A DNA stretch of 64,000 nucleotides from Gemmatimonadota bacterium (GCA_009838645.1 VXRC01000004.1:62001-126000); one strand, 5' to 3'; counted from the stretch's first letter, positions 16,143 to 24,664 are shown. The notes: generated by a model not told the origin, from the sequence alone. A program made the numbers and translations.

Positions 16143-17948
16143 ATGCGGTATCTCGTTGCGGTCTGGACCTTCCTGTTCCTGCAGGGTTTCGGCGCTGCAC
16201 CGGCCTATCCCCAACAGTCCCCCATCGTCGAGCGCATCGTAATCGAAGGCAATACGTCCATCGCCGATGATCGTATTCTCGACCTGATCGAGACCAGGAC
16301 GGACGGGATCCTGCGCAGCGGCCGGTTGAACGACGCCGTCTGGCGGACCGACCGGAACGCGGTCGAGAGTTTCTACGTCAACAGCGGGTTCCTGGAAGCC
16401 CGGGTCCGGGCCATACGTGAGCGGATCGACGGGGACCGGATCGGGCTCAGGATCGTGATCGACGAGGGCCCGCGATACACCGTGCGCGCGGTCAATCTGA
16501 CCGGCTTCGGATATCTGGCCGAGGACGAGGTCAGGCAGCGCCTGTCGACGCAGGAAGGCCAGGTATTCTACCGTCTGCTCACCGCGAACGACCGGCGCAA
16601 TATCCAGGGTCTCGCCGACCGCAGGGCATTGCTCGACATGACGGTCGACTACCAGGTCTTGCAGCATCCGGAAGACCAGACGGTAACTGTTAACTTCCTG
16701 GTTGCCGAGGGCCATCCGATCAGGGTGGGCGACATTCGGGTCCTGGGACTGCAGAAGACACGGCCGAACGTGGTGATCCGCGAACTGGAGATCGAGCCGG
16801 GAGAGCTGTACGACAACGCGAAGATCGCCTTGAGCCAGACCCGGCTATTCCAGACGGGGTTGTTCAGAAGCGTGCGCCTGTCACCCGTACGGAGCGACAC
16901 CTCCGCCAACGTGCGGGACCTGGAGGTGGAGGTTACCGAGTTGCCCGGGGGAGAAGTGAGCTTCGGCGCCGGGTTCGCCTCGGCCGAGCACTTCAGGGGC
17001 AGTTTCAGCGTCGCCTATCGAAACCTGCTGGGGCAGGGGATTACCATCGGTTCCAACGGTCAGGTCAGCTCGCTCTTCCAGCAGTTGGACACCGGGATCA
17101 CGCAGCCGTGGCTGTTCCGGACCCGGACGTCGGGCATCCTGCGGGCGTTTTTCCGCCGCGAGGACCGTACCAGCCATACGGAGCGAGAGGTCGGCATGTC
17201 CGTGGCGGCAAACCGCGAACTCTCCCGCACGTACCAGAGTCAGTTGATCTATACGCTGAAGAACATCGAGGTGTCTTCGCTCAGCGAGGAACTGGCCGAA
17301 TTGCTGCGAAGCGGTTCGGAACCGGACAGCCTCCGGTCCAGGCGCGAGGGCAGTCTGACCGGGGTCGTGACGTACGACACGCGGGACGATATCCTGAACC
17401 CGACGACGGGATTCTACGGCCAGTTCCAGACCGGCCTGGCCAGTCCGCTGCTCGGCAGTTCGACGCAGAACCGGAACTCGATACTGACGTTGATGGCCAT
17501 CGTGCGCACCTACCTGTCCATACCCAACGCGCCCGATTTTTCCACTTCCCTGGCGTTCAGCTACGTGCAGGCGCTGGGTGAGAACCGCGTGCCCCTCGAC
17601 CGGAAACTGTTTATCGGGGGCGACCGGTCGGTCCGTGGTTTCAGAATAAACCAGATCGGCCAGCCCGATGGCGGGCTGATTGCCATCAGTTCGCAGAACG
17701 AGGTTCGGGTTCCGCTTTCCTGGTTTACCCTGGCCGTGTTCGCGGACTGGGGCGGGGTAGGAAAGACGGTGGAGTCTTTCAGTTTCGGAGACCTCCTCCT
17801 GGGCTACGGAGCCGGAATCCGGGTTAACTCGCCGATCGGGCTGATACGGGGTGACGTGGGTTTTCACAATCAAAGCAAGATCGACCCTCCCAATTCGAGG
17901 AAATACGACCGGACTTTCTTCTACTTCGGTCTCGGACAGGCGTTCTGA
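16143..17948 (+). CDS. Omp85-family outer-membrane protein, TamA-like
   Basis: About 601 residues with the chosen start. A signal peptide (MRYLVAVWTFLFLQGFGA, cleavage near AYP) precedes POTRA-type repeats (IVERIVIEGNTSI and similar) and a C-terminal barrel with the Omp85 GGDRSVRGF motif and a terminal Phe. The length fits TamA (three POTRA) better than BamA (five, about 800). The neighbour tamB supports this. The open frame begins at a TTG at 16035, with ATGs at 16074, 16086 and 16143. None has a clear Shine-Dalgarno sequence; 16143 is preferred because it gives a compact signal peptide. Confidence 0.88.
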   Translation: MRYLVAVWTFLFLQGFGAAPAYPQQSPIVERIVIEGNTSIADDRILDLIETRTDGILRSGRLNDAVWRTDRNAVESFYVNSGFLEARVRAIRERIDGDRIGLRIVIDEGPRYTVRAVNLTGFGYLAEDEVRQRLSTQEGQVFYRLLTANDRRNIQGLADRRALLDMTVDYQVLQHPEDQTVTVNFLVAEGHPIRVGDIRVLGLQKTRPNVVIRELEIEPGELYDNAKIALSQTRLFQTGLFRSVRLSPVRSDTSANVRDLEVEVTELPGGEVSFGAGFASAEHFRGSFSVAYRNLLGQGITIGSNGQVSSLFQQLDTGITQPWLFRTRTSGILRAFFRREDRTSHTEREVGMSVAANRELSRTYQSQLIYTLKNIEVSSLSEELAELLRSGSEPDSLRSRREGSLTGVVTYDTRDDILNPTTGFYGQFQTGLASPLLGSSTQNRNSILTLMAIVRTYLSIPNAPDFSTSLAFSYVQALGENRVPLDRKLFIGGDRSVRGFRINQIGQPDGGLIAISSQNEVRVPLSWFTLAVFADWGGVGKTVESFSFGDLLLGYGAGIRVNSPIGLIRGDVGFHNQSKIDPPNSRKYDRTFFYFGLGQAF

Positions 17949-18029
17949 TTTTGACCCTGCGGCGCCTCTCCTCTATGTCTCCATACAACATCGCGAATTC
18001 CTTCGCGGATTCATGAAGGGTTGTGAGAA

Positions 18030-19649
18030 ATGTTCTCCAGGTCAAAAGTGCAGACCTTCACGTACTATAACGAGTTTGACCGCGCGGACCGATGGCGCGA
18101 CGACTTCGCCAAGCTCAAAGCCGGTGGATTTCAATTCGTCGTCTTCCGAGACGGATTCGATCTCAGAAACCAGTTGGCCTCGGAAGCCCAGACGGACCGG
18201 GTGAAAGAAATGATCGGCGCCGCGGCGGACGCGGGTATCCGGTCCATCCTGCACATCGGCAACCCAAAGGCGCTGTACCTGTTGCCTGACACACGGACGT
18301 GGCGGCTCGACTATGTGCGGCGCGTATCGGAAGTATTCGGGTCCTGCAAGGGATTGTACGCGCTGCAGCTGGAGGACGCGCCTACGGGAGGCAGCGAGTA
18401 CCCCGAGGACCGCTGGCAACAGGTGATGGAGTCCGTCGAAGGCCGCCTGTTGACGATGGAAATGACCGAAGACGGATACCGGCATGGGCGCAGGATCTGG
18501 CAGATGGAACAGTATGCGCTGTTTACGGCAGAGGTGGCCCAGGCCGTGAAGAAGGCGAGATCGAACCTGAAGACGACAGTGGGTTTCCATCTCGACGCAC
18601 TCCTGCCCTCTGAAACGCTGGTCCACTTTCAGCATACCGCCCGCGCGCTGGACTTCGTCATCATCGATCCGGGATCCCCACCGGTTCAGTCCGCGGCGGA
18701 TACGGCCCGACTGATCCGCTGGGCGGTGCGCGCGGCCGGGTCTTTGGCGGAAGGGGACGTCTGGATGGTCGTCGGTTCGCAGATGATGCGGGGCAGGCAC
18801 CAGGCCACGTTGCGGGAGCTGCGGGAATGGACGGGCGCGGCCAGTGCGCCGGAGGTATCGGCCGTAGGCTGGCATAACTGGGACGATACCGCCTGGTGGG
18901 ATGGCCGGGCTGTGCGAGGCAGGCCCCTGTCGGAATCGAACCCGGAGCAGTGGGCGGCGATTTGCGACCTGAGTCGATCGGTGACGGAGATGGAACGCGC
19001 GAATGCGCCGTCCACGGAGTACCGATGCCTGCTTTCGTATGATTCCTTCGCGAGCCGCGTGCCCGCGCTGGACGTATGGACACCTCATGGCATCCTCGAA
19101 GAGAGCACGGGGCGGGAGGTGGGGTACGCGTCCGATCACCAGGTATCGGACGGAGACAGACTTTCCGGGTGTGAATTGCTCTGCTGCACGCCCTGTCCAA
19201 CGGTCAAAGAAGCAGTCGTCGAACGGTTGATCCGCTACATGCGGGCAGGCGGATGGATCGTGGGTTCGGCCGACGACTTCAGCCTGGACGAGGGGATGCG
19301 TCACGGCGACGCGCGGGCACGCTTGTTCGGCATACGGGCGGAGTCCGTCCTCAACGATCCGGACCGGATTCTGCTGACCGCCGGCTGGCCCGACCTGCCC
19401 GAGGGCACCGCGCTCGACGCGCACCAATGGCGGGTCCGGCCGGCGGAAATCGACGACGACGTGCGCGTCATCGGACGGTGGGGCGACGGTTCGCCCGCGG
19501 TGATCCTCAAGCCGCACAGGGACGGCGGCGCCCTGTACATGGGCACCGAGCCGTACCGGTCGGCGGACAGAGACCGCGACGGCCACTGGCGAGGATTCCT
19601 GAAGGCCGTCCTGGACCGGGAAGTGCTCAGGCGCCTGTCACGGGCATAG
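18030..19649 (+). CDS. Glycoside-hydrolase-like barrel protein, function unassigned
   Basis: A 539-residue cytosolic protein with no signal peptide. Residues about 1-310 look like a sugar-hydrolase TIM barrel: FTYYNEFDRADRWRDDF, GIRSILHIGNPKAL, LYALQLEDAP and VGWHNWDDTAWW are spaced like barrel strand ends. Residues about 330-535 resemble the flavodoxin-like trimerisation domain that follows the barrel in family 42 beta-galactosidases. I cannot identify catalytic glutamates with confidence or name a substrate. It follows the tamA-like gene after 81 nt and converges on the hxlB gene. A GAAGGG sequence lies about 10 nt before the start. Confidence 0.6.
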   Translation: MFSRSKVQTFTYYNEFDRADRWRDDFAKLKAGGFQFVVFRDGFDLRNQLASEAQTDRVKEMIGAAADAGIRSILHIGNPKALYLLPDTRTWRLDYVRRVSEVFGSCKGLYALQLEDAPTGGSEYPEDRWQQVMESVEGRLLTMEMTEDGYRHGRRIWQMEQYALFTAEVAQAVKKARSNLKTTVGFHLDALLPSETLVHFQHTARALDFVIIDPGSPPVQSAADTARLIRWAVRAAGSLAEGDVWMVVGSQMMRGRHQATLRELREWTGAASAPEVSAVGWHNWDDTAWWDGRAVRGRPLSESNPEQWAAICDLSRSVTEMERANAPSTEYRCLLSYDSFASRVPALDVWTPHGILEESTGREVGYASDHQVSDGDRLSGCELLCCTPCPTVKEAVVERLIRYMRAGGWIVGSADDFSLDEGMRHGDARARLFGIRAESVLNDPDRILLTAGWPDLPEGTALDAHQWRVRPAEIDDDVRVIGRWGDGSPAVILKPHRDGGALYMGTEPYRSADRDRDGHWRGFLKAVLDREVLRRLSRA

Positions 19650-19693
19650 CCTCCGCGCCCGGGGTCCGCAGGCACGCACGGGAACTACCGCCC

Positions 19694-20284
19694 CTACTCC
19701 AGATTGGCGTGGCGTGCGAACATGCTCCGCCCGGTTTCGTCGAGCCGCGCCATGAGCAGCAAGACGCAGGCATCGAGCATCACCCCGAGGCTCTGTTCGA
19801 AGAGCGTGCCCATCGGCTGGTGCGACCGATGTTCCTTACTGCCGGTTGCTTTCGATAATTTCGGCGTGGGCGCGGGTATGACGACGACAACGTCCGCCAG
19901 CCGGGCGGCCGGAGAATCCGGGTCGGCGGTGGCCGCCGCAACGCGCGCGCCGGCCTCGGCGGCTTTCTCCGCATAGTGGACCAGGCGGTCCGTCACCCCG
20001 GATCCAGATCCGATCAGCAACAGATCGCCCTGCTGGATGGGCGGCGAGGTCGTATCACCCACCACGTGGACCGGCCGGCCGAGTTGCGCCAGCCGCATGG
20101 CGAAACTGCCCATGACCAGCCCGGAACGCCCCGCGCCGGCAACGAAAATCCGCTGGACCCCAGTGACTTCCCGTACCAGCGCTTCGACCTCATCGCATGA
20201 GATCCGATTCAGCGTCCGCCGGAGTTCGTCCAGGATGGACCGGGCGATCATATCGAATGGGGGAGAGGTCCTCTCGTTATCCAT
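19694..20284 (-). CDS. hxlB: 6-phospho-3-hexuloisomerase (SIS domain)
   Basis: A 196-residue SIS-domain sugar isomerase with IFVAGAGRSGLVMGSFAMRL and the downstream GDLLLIGSGSGVTDRLVHYA, both close to the HxlB/PHI family, and MGTLFEQSLGVMLDA near the end. It converts 3-hexulose-6-phosphate to fructose-6-phosphate in the ribulose monophosphate pathway. The start at 20284 overlaps the hxlA stop by 8 nt (ATGGATAA), a coupled arrangement typical for hxlAB. The longer frame to 20323 has no support. Confidence 0.87.
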   Translation of the reverse strand: MDNERTSPPFDMIARSILDELRRTLNRISCDEVEALVREVTGVQRIFVAGAGRSGLVMGSFAMRLAQLGRPVHVVGDTTSPPIQQGDLLLIGSGSGVTDRLVHYAEKAAEAGARVAAATADPDSPAARLADVVVVIPAPTPKLSKATGSKEHRSHQPMGTLFEQSLGVMLDACVLLLMARLDETGRSMFARHANLE

Positions 20285-21029
20285 CGGCTCGATGCACTTT
20301 CTCCATGACCTGCCGGACCGCACGGACCGCGCGGCCGGGATCGGTGTTTCCGGTGATGTAACCGCCGACGACCACGATGTCCGGGCCGTGCGGTATCAGC
20401 CGCTCGATCAAGGTGGGATCCAGACCGCCCGCGACGGCCAGCCCCGCCCGTTCGACCACTGCGCCGACCTGGCCGATGCCTTCCAGGGTCCGCGCTGAAT
20501 CGCCCGGTCCGCCCGGTCCGCCCGGTCCGCCCGGTTCTCCCGGTCCGCCCGGTCCGCTTGGTCCGCCCGGCCTGCTCGGTCCGCCTGGTCCGCCCTGCCC
20601 CCGGGCGTCGAAAGCCGTGTGCATACAGATGAAATCCAGCCCGGACCGATCCAGCCTGCGGGCCAGGGAGACCGCCTCGTCCACGTCGCGGGCGGTGATC
20701 AGGTCGGCCATGACCCGGCCGCCGGACCGCTTCGCCCGTTCGCCCGCTTCCCGAAGCGTGGCCGGGTGGGCCGTACCGAGCACGGTTACGATGTCCGCCC
20801 CCGCATCGAAGGCAAGGCCCGCTTCCACGGCGCCGGCATCCGCGATCTTGAGGTCCGCCAGGATTTTCTTGTCGGGATAGTCCCGACTGATCCCGGCGAT
20901 GATGTCGACCCCGTAACGGATCAGCAGGGGCGTTCCGAGCTCGATGATGTCCACGTCGCCGGCGGTCTCGTCCAACAGGCGGCGAACCGTATCCGCGTGC
21001 GGCGTGTCCAGGGCGAGTTGGAGCAGCAT
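20277..21029 (-). CDS. hxlA: 3-hexulose-6-phosphate synthase (OMPDC fold) with a collagen-like insert
   Basis: About 250 residues of the orotidine-5'-phosphate decarboxylase superfamily. The catalytic D-x-K-x-x-D motif is DLKIAD (59-64); MADLITA and VVVGGYITG bind phosphate in relatives. The family condenses formaldehyde with ribulose-5-phosphate (HPS) or decarboxylates 3-keto-gulonate-6-phosphate; the hxlB neighbour favours HPS. Residues about 145-177 are a Gly-Pro-Gly insertion after HTAFDARG, made by 9-bp repeats, in a loop where homologues have only a few residues. A GTG at 21044 is an alternative start. Confidence 0.85.
   Translation of the reverse strand: MLLQLALDTPHADTVRRLLDETAGDVDIIELGTPLLIRYGVDIIAGISRDYPDKKILADLKIADAGAVEAGLAFDAGADIVTVLGTAHPATLREAGERAKRSGGRVMADLITARDVDEAVSLARRLDRSGLDFICMHTAFDARGQGGPGGPSRPGGPSGPGGPGEPGGPGGPGGPGDSARTLEGIGQVGAVVERAGLAVAGGLDPTLIERLIPHGPDIVVVGGYITGNTDPGRAVRAVRQVMEKVHRADG
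20503..20597. repeat. 9-bp tandem repeat in hxlA
   Basis: About ten copies of the 9-mer cccggtccg and close variants. On the minus strand they encode Gly-Gly-Pro units; on the plus strand the same DNA reads as a spurious collagen-like Gly-Pro-Pro frame. Confidence 0.97.
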
Positions 21030-21081
21030 GATGGCCGTGTCCACTTAAGCAGCGGTGGGCAACGGGTCCGCTACGACCCGG

Positions 21082-21858
21082 TCAGTCCACACCGTCGCCG
21101 ATACATACCCGGAGCAGGTTCGGGTGTTCCGGGAGATCCTTCGTACCGGCGCCATAGCCGATCGTTCTCAATATCATCCTTGGCAGGACCCCGTGCCCGT
21201 CGGCCGTGGCCTTCAGAAAGGCGGCGCCGGTCGGGGTGACCAGTTCACCTTCGATCCCGGTGTGGTAAACCGGCATGTCGCGCATCAGTTCAAGCGCGCC
21301 GGGTGCGGGGACGGGCATGCGGCCGTGCGCGCAGTGGATGAAGCCCCGTCCCACCGGAAGCGCCGACGCGTACACCTGGTCTATGTCGAGCAGGGCCAGG
21401 CCTATGCAGGCGCCCACGACGTCGACAATCGCGTCCACCCCGCTGACTTCGTGCAGGTGTACTTCCTGTTTCGAGATGCCGTGCACCTTGCTTTCCGCCG
21501 TTGCCAGGTGATCGAACACCTCGATGGCCCGGTTTCTGACAGCCCCGTCGAGCGTGCTGCCTTCGATGATGGCGGTCAAATCGTCCAGGTGCCTCGCTTC
21601 CCCGTGGTCGTGGAAGGGTCCGGATTCGCCGGGACCTTCGATGATTTCACGGCCCTCCGCGGTCCGGACGAGGACGTCGATCTTGGTTCCCGCGATATGC
21701 TGCCGGGTCACTGTCTTCCGGGTGAGACGGAAACCGTCCAGGGGGAGTTTCTCCAGTTCGCTGTTCAACGTATCGAAATCCAGGCCGGCGTCCACCAGCG
21801 CGCCAATAATCATATCGCCGCTGATGCCGGAGAAGCAGTCGAAGTACGCTATGGCCAT
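21082..21858 (-). CDS. larC: LarC N-terminal-type protein (nickel-pincer cofactor family), C-terminal half absent
   Basis: A 258-residue protein matching the N-terminal half of LarC (DUF111): YFDCFSGISGDMIIGALVDAG, HDHGEARHLDD in the His-rich region, VHLHEVSGVDAIVDVVG, and GELVTPTGAA followed by IGYGAGTKD. Complete LarC, which inserts nickel into the pincer cofactor of lactate racemase-type enzymes, has about 150 more residues. In Lactobacillus these come by programmed frameshift (LarC1/LarC2). Here hxlA starts about 50 nt after the stop and no LarC2 frame is visible. It heads the larC-hxlA-hxlB cluster. Confidence 0.85.
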   Translation of the reverse strand: MAIAYFDCFSGISGDMIIGALVDAGLDFDTLNSELEKLPLDGFRLTRKTVTRQHIAGTKIDVLVRTAEGREIIEGPGESGPFHDHGEARHLDDLTAIIEGSTLDGAVRNRAIEVFDHLATAESKVHGISKQEVHLHEVSGVDAIVDVVGACIGLALLDIDQVYASALPVGRGFIHCAHGRMPVPAPGALELMRDMPVYHTGIEGELVTPTGAAFLKATADGHGVLPRMILRTIGYGAGTKDLPEHPNLLRVCIGDGVD

Positions 21859-21877
21859 TCATCCGCCCCATATATAA

Positions 21878-21911
21878 ATGACCGGACGATCACCGAGCAT
21901 CGTCCGGTCAT
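21878..21911 (-). terminator. Terminator after the globin-like gene
   Basis: Perfect 13-bp stem ATGACCGGACGAT with ATCGTCCGGTCAT, 8-nt loop, followed on the minus strand by a short AT-rich run. It lies between the globin-like gene and larC. Confidence 0.75.
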
Positions 21912-21938
21912 GAGAAATAACGGTAAAAGCGGGTCCGG

Positions 21939-22676
21939 CTAATTGCGGGGACCGCCGTCCGCTGCCGTGTCATTGGTTTCACCGGCAGCGGCGTCACTGC
22001 CGGCGTCCCCGGTGTCGCTGGTTTCGCTGACCTCGGCATCTCCGCCGGCGTTCCCGGCGTCGCTATCCGCTTCCACGGTTACGTCACCCTCGTCTTTTGC
22101 TTCGCTGTCCGCGGTCGCTTCCCCGCCGGCGTTCCCGGCCTCACTGTCCTGGCCGCTTCCCGCTTCCGTTTCCCCTTCGGTCATCCCCTCTTCGGTCATC
22201 CCCTCTTCGGCCATCTCCTCTTCGGTCAATTCGGCTTCTTTCAATTCCAGGGCGACCAACAGTTCATCCACGTCTTCCGGCCAGGCTTCGTTCAGCTCCA
22301 GCGCGATCGTCAGCTGATCGGCGACGGTCTCCATGGATGCTTCCTCGATGCCCATTTCCGCCAGGCTTTCCTTGAAACTGCTGCCTTCGTATTCGATCTC
22401 ACCGCCGGAGACGAAAGTGAACTGGGCCAGCAGGGTCTCCTTCCACGCATCCTGGTCGACCCCTTCGAGTTGGTTCTTCAACGGTTCCTCTTCCACGGCC
22501 GCGGCAACGAAGTCGTCGATCACGCCCATGATCATCTCTTCGCCTCCCAGACGGTCATACAGGGGGCCGTCCATCACCCATTCCATGTTCGGATCGTCAT
22601 GCTGGGCATGCAGGGGCACTGCGGTTCCGATCAGCAGCAACAGCGCGGAAAGCGCTGCGGTAGCCATTCGAGTCAT
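21939..22676 (-). CDS. Exported truncated-globin-like protein lacking the proximal His, acidic tail
   Basis: A 245-residue protein. The ATG at 22676 has AAGGAG 8 nt upstream and opens a signal peptide cleaved near PLHA|QHDD (24/25). Residues 37-125 follow the group-1 truncated haemoglobin pattern: GPLYDRLGGEEMI, then LEGVDQ, and YEGSSFKESLAEMGI. In active globins the last stretch carries the haem-ligating F8 His; here that position is Leu105. Residues about 150-245 are an Asp/Glu/Gly/Ala-rich tail with short repeats (EEGMT and others). Haem binding through F8 is therefore unlikely; the role is unknown. Confidence 0.75.
   Translation of the reverse strand: MTRMATAALSALLLLIGTAVPLHAQHDDPNMEWVMDGPLYDRLGGEEMIMGVIDDFVAAAVEEEPLKNQLEGVDQDAWKETLLAQFTFVSGGEIEYEGSSFKESLAEMGIEEASMETVADQLTIALELNEAWPEDVDELLVALELKEAELTEEEMAEEGMTEEGMTEGETEAGSGQDSEAGNAGGEATADSEAKDEGDVTVEADSDAGNAGGDAEVSETSDTGDAGSDAAAGETNDTAADGGPRN
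22185..22232. repeat. 15-bp repeats in the globin-like gene tail
   Basis: Copies of a ttcggtcatcccctc unit and close variants encode the EEGMT-type repeats. Confidence 0.8.
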
Positions 22677-22838
22677 TTTGGAAATCTCCTTGTCCCGGTT
22701 CGGGTCACGTTGTTTCGGTACAGACTCCATCTCTCGCCTTGTCTCGTCGTCTGCGTCAACAGGGTTATACAGGAAGATAGGGAAATCCGTTAAAAAAACA
22801 AATGATTCTCCACGGCCCGGCCGGACCCGGTGAAGCGC

Positions 22839-23669
22839 TTACAGCAGACAGGTGTCGATGACGTGGGCGACACCGTCGGCGTCATTGTCCGGCGCGACCA
22901 GGTCCGCCGCGCGCCGCACGGCGTCGGGCGCGTTTCCCATGGCCACGCCGAGGCCGGCGTATTCGATCATGTCCAGGTCATTGAAGTTATCGCCGATACC
23001 GATCATCCGATCCGCTCCGATTCCGTAGCGTTCGCCGAGGAAAGCGAGGGCCTTTGCCTTGGACACGCCGGCCGGTACGATTTCCATGCACCAGTAGTCG
23101 CCCACCAGGGTGCTGCGCGACAGTATGACACCGATTCGGTCGCCGTATTCCGCCAGCTCCGCCTTCAGTTCATGCATGGACGATCCCCTTCCGGCCACCG
23201 CGATCTGCGCCGGGTCCCGGTGCAACACCTGTTCCAGGCCGTCCACCTGAAAGGCCTTGTCCGCATTGGCCTCCAGGTAGCGTTCACGCCAGCCGTTCGC
23301 CGAACGGGGGTGTTCAAACCAGATATACCGGCTTTCCGGGACCGGTTCATAGACGAGGGGGTCGTGACCGCGCCGCCTGCAGAAATCGATCAGGTCGGCC
23401 GCCAGGCCCCCGGGCAGGTTGACCGCCCGGAGCAACGGACCGTCCAGGTGCTCGAGTATGAGCGCGCCGCTGTGGAACACCAGCGTCGTGGAGGGCGGCA
23501 CCTGCTCCGCCGCGGTCCGGCCGGAGTTCAGGCTTCTCCCGGTACAGAGCGCCACGCGCTTCCCGGCCGAGACGGCCCTTTGAAGCGCTTGTCGCGTTGC
23601 CGGGGAGACCTCGCGGCGCGACGTCAAAAGCGTGCCGTCGATGTCGATGGCGATCAGGTCGTAGGCCAT
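22839..23669 (-). CDS. Cof-type HAD phosphatase (copy 2)
   Basis: A 276-residue HAD hydrolase of the Cof subfamily. Motif I is AIDIDGTLLTS, motif II CTGRS, motif III a Lys in GVSKAKAL, and motif IV GIGDNFNDLDMIEYAG. A C2-type cap lies between motifs II and III. Such enzymes dephosphorylate sugar phosphates, FMN or similar small molecules; the substrate cannot be assigned. It lies 18 nt downstream of a clear paralogue with the same layout, so the pair arose by tandem duplication. Confidence 0.9.
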   Translation of the reverse strand: MAYDLIAIDIDGTLLTSRREVSPATRQALQRAVSAGKRVALCTGRSLNSGRTAAEQVPPSTTLVFHSGALILEHLDGPLLRAVNLPGGLAADLIDFCRRRGHDPLVYEPVPESRYIWFEHPRSANGWRERYLEANADKAFQVDGLEQVLHRDPAQIAVAGRGSSMHELKAELAEYGDRIGVILSRSTLVGDYWCMEIVPAGVSKAKALAFLGERYGIGADRMIGIGDNFNDLDMIEYAGLGVAMGNAPDAVRRAADLVAPDNDADGVAHVIDTCLL

Positions 23670-23687
23670 GCCCGCGGCTCTTTCCGG

Positions 23688-24515
23688 TCAGGGTATGAAG
23701 CGCTCGATGGCTCGGGCGACGCCCTCGTCGTCCACCGAAGCCGTGACATGATCCGCCCGGGCGCGGACTTCGGGCGGTCCATTGCCCATGGCCACGCCCA
23801 GGCCCGCGACGTCGAGCATTTCCAGGTCGTTCAGGTTGTCTCCCACGGCCATGACCTCGGAGAGACCGATCCCGAGAAGCCGGGCCAGTCTGCGCAACCC
23901 GTCGCCCTTGGACACGCCGGCGGGCATGACCGTGATGACGTGATAGCAAGGGTCCCACGGACTGATTTCGAAGACCACCTCAGCATCCGGAAGCTGCGCC
24001 CTTATGTGGGCTTCCCGTGACTTGACCCGTTCGTTGCGCTCGGCGACCGTGATGCAGGCAATGTCCTGGCGCAGAAACGCGCATACGTCTTCCACCCGGT
24101 GAACGCGGTCGGCGTTCTGCTTTGCATAATCTATAAACGCGTGGTTGTCCGGATCGAAGGAGTCATAGTAGAAGTACTGCACTTCGGGCAGGGGGCCGTA
24201 CACGATGGGATGAAACCCGATGCCGCGAAAGACCCGGACGGCTTCAATCGCAAGATGGTTCGGCAGGTTTCGCATATACCTGGCACGGCGACCGGGGGCG
24301 TCGTAAATCATGGCGCCGTTGTTCAGTACGTAGGGGGCGTTCAACGGCAGATGCCGCACGGCCTCCTCGGCGGAGGGCAGGCTTCGCCCGGTACACACCG
24401 TGGCGCGGACGCCGCGGCCGGCCGCGTAGCGTACGGCGTCGACCGTGGCATCGGACATTTCCCGCCTGCCGTCGAGCAGCGTGCCGTCGATGTCCAGGGC
24501 GAGGAGACGATACAT
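23688..24515 (-). CDS. Cof-type HAD phosphatase (copy 1)
   Basis: A 275-residue HAD hydrolase paralogous to the next gene. It has LALDIDGTLLDG, CTGRS, GVSKGDGL and AVGDNLNDLEMLDVAG, with a C2 cap that includes FYYDSFDPDNH. The ATG at 24515 lies only 13 nt after the T-run of the tRNA terminator at 24529-24557. The message must therefore arise by read-through of that terminator or from a promoter overlapping the tRNA genes. Substrate unknown; probably a phosphosugar or cofactor phosphate. Confidence 0.9.
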   Translation of the reverse strand: MYRLLALDIDGTLLDGRREMSDATVDAVRYAAGRGVRATVCTGRSLPSAEEAVRHLPLNAPYVLNNGAMIYDAPGRRARYMRNLPNHLAIEAVRVFRGIGFHPIVYGPLPEVQYFYYDSFDPDNHAFIDYAKQNADRVHRVEDVCAFLRQDIACITVAERNERVKSREAHIRAQLPDAEVVFEISPWDPCYHVITVMPAGVSKGDGLRRLARLLGIGLSEVMAVGDNLNDLEMLDVAGLGVAMGNGPPEVRARADHVTASVDDEGVARAIERFIP

Positions 24516-24528
24516 GACGGACCCAATT

Positions 24529-24557
24529 AAAAAACGGAGACTTCTGGAAAGCCTCCG
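24529..24557 (-). terminator. Intrinsic terminator of the tRNA-Met/tRNA-Val transcript
   Basis: Minus strand: CGGAGGCTT, 5-nt loop, AAGTCTCCG (9-bp stem with one G-U pair), then TTTTTT. Confidence 0.88.
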
Positions 24558-24584
24558 CTTTTCGACGTAAACCTTTACACCCGA

Positions 24585-24658
24585 TGGGCGCTAGTGGACT
24601 CGAACCACTGACCTCCACGATGTGAGCGTGGCACTCTAACCGGCTGAGCTAAGCGCCC
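24585..24658 (-). tRNA. tRNA-Val (anticodon CAC)
   Basis: A 74-nt cloverleaf: acceptor GGGCGCT/AGCGCCC with discriminator A, D-loop with AGCTCAG, anticodon stem CCACG/CGTGG around the loop CTCACAT, T-loop GGTTCGAGTCC. The 3' CCA is not encoded. It lies 6 nt after tRNA-Met on the same strand. Confidence 0.95.
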
Positions 24659-24664
24659 GGCAAA

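Noticed and set aside
20377-20880. Collagen-like Gly-Pro-Pro protein on the plus strand
   Set aside because: It is the reverse reading of the 9-bp repeat and of hxlA; no ribosome-binding site and no collagen-type context.
22780-22838. Terminator after the second Cof phosphatase gene
   Set aside because: A GC-rich stretch and a T-run exist, but they are separated by about 11 nt and no stable stem of adequate loop size was found.
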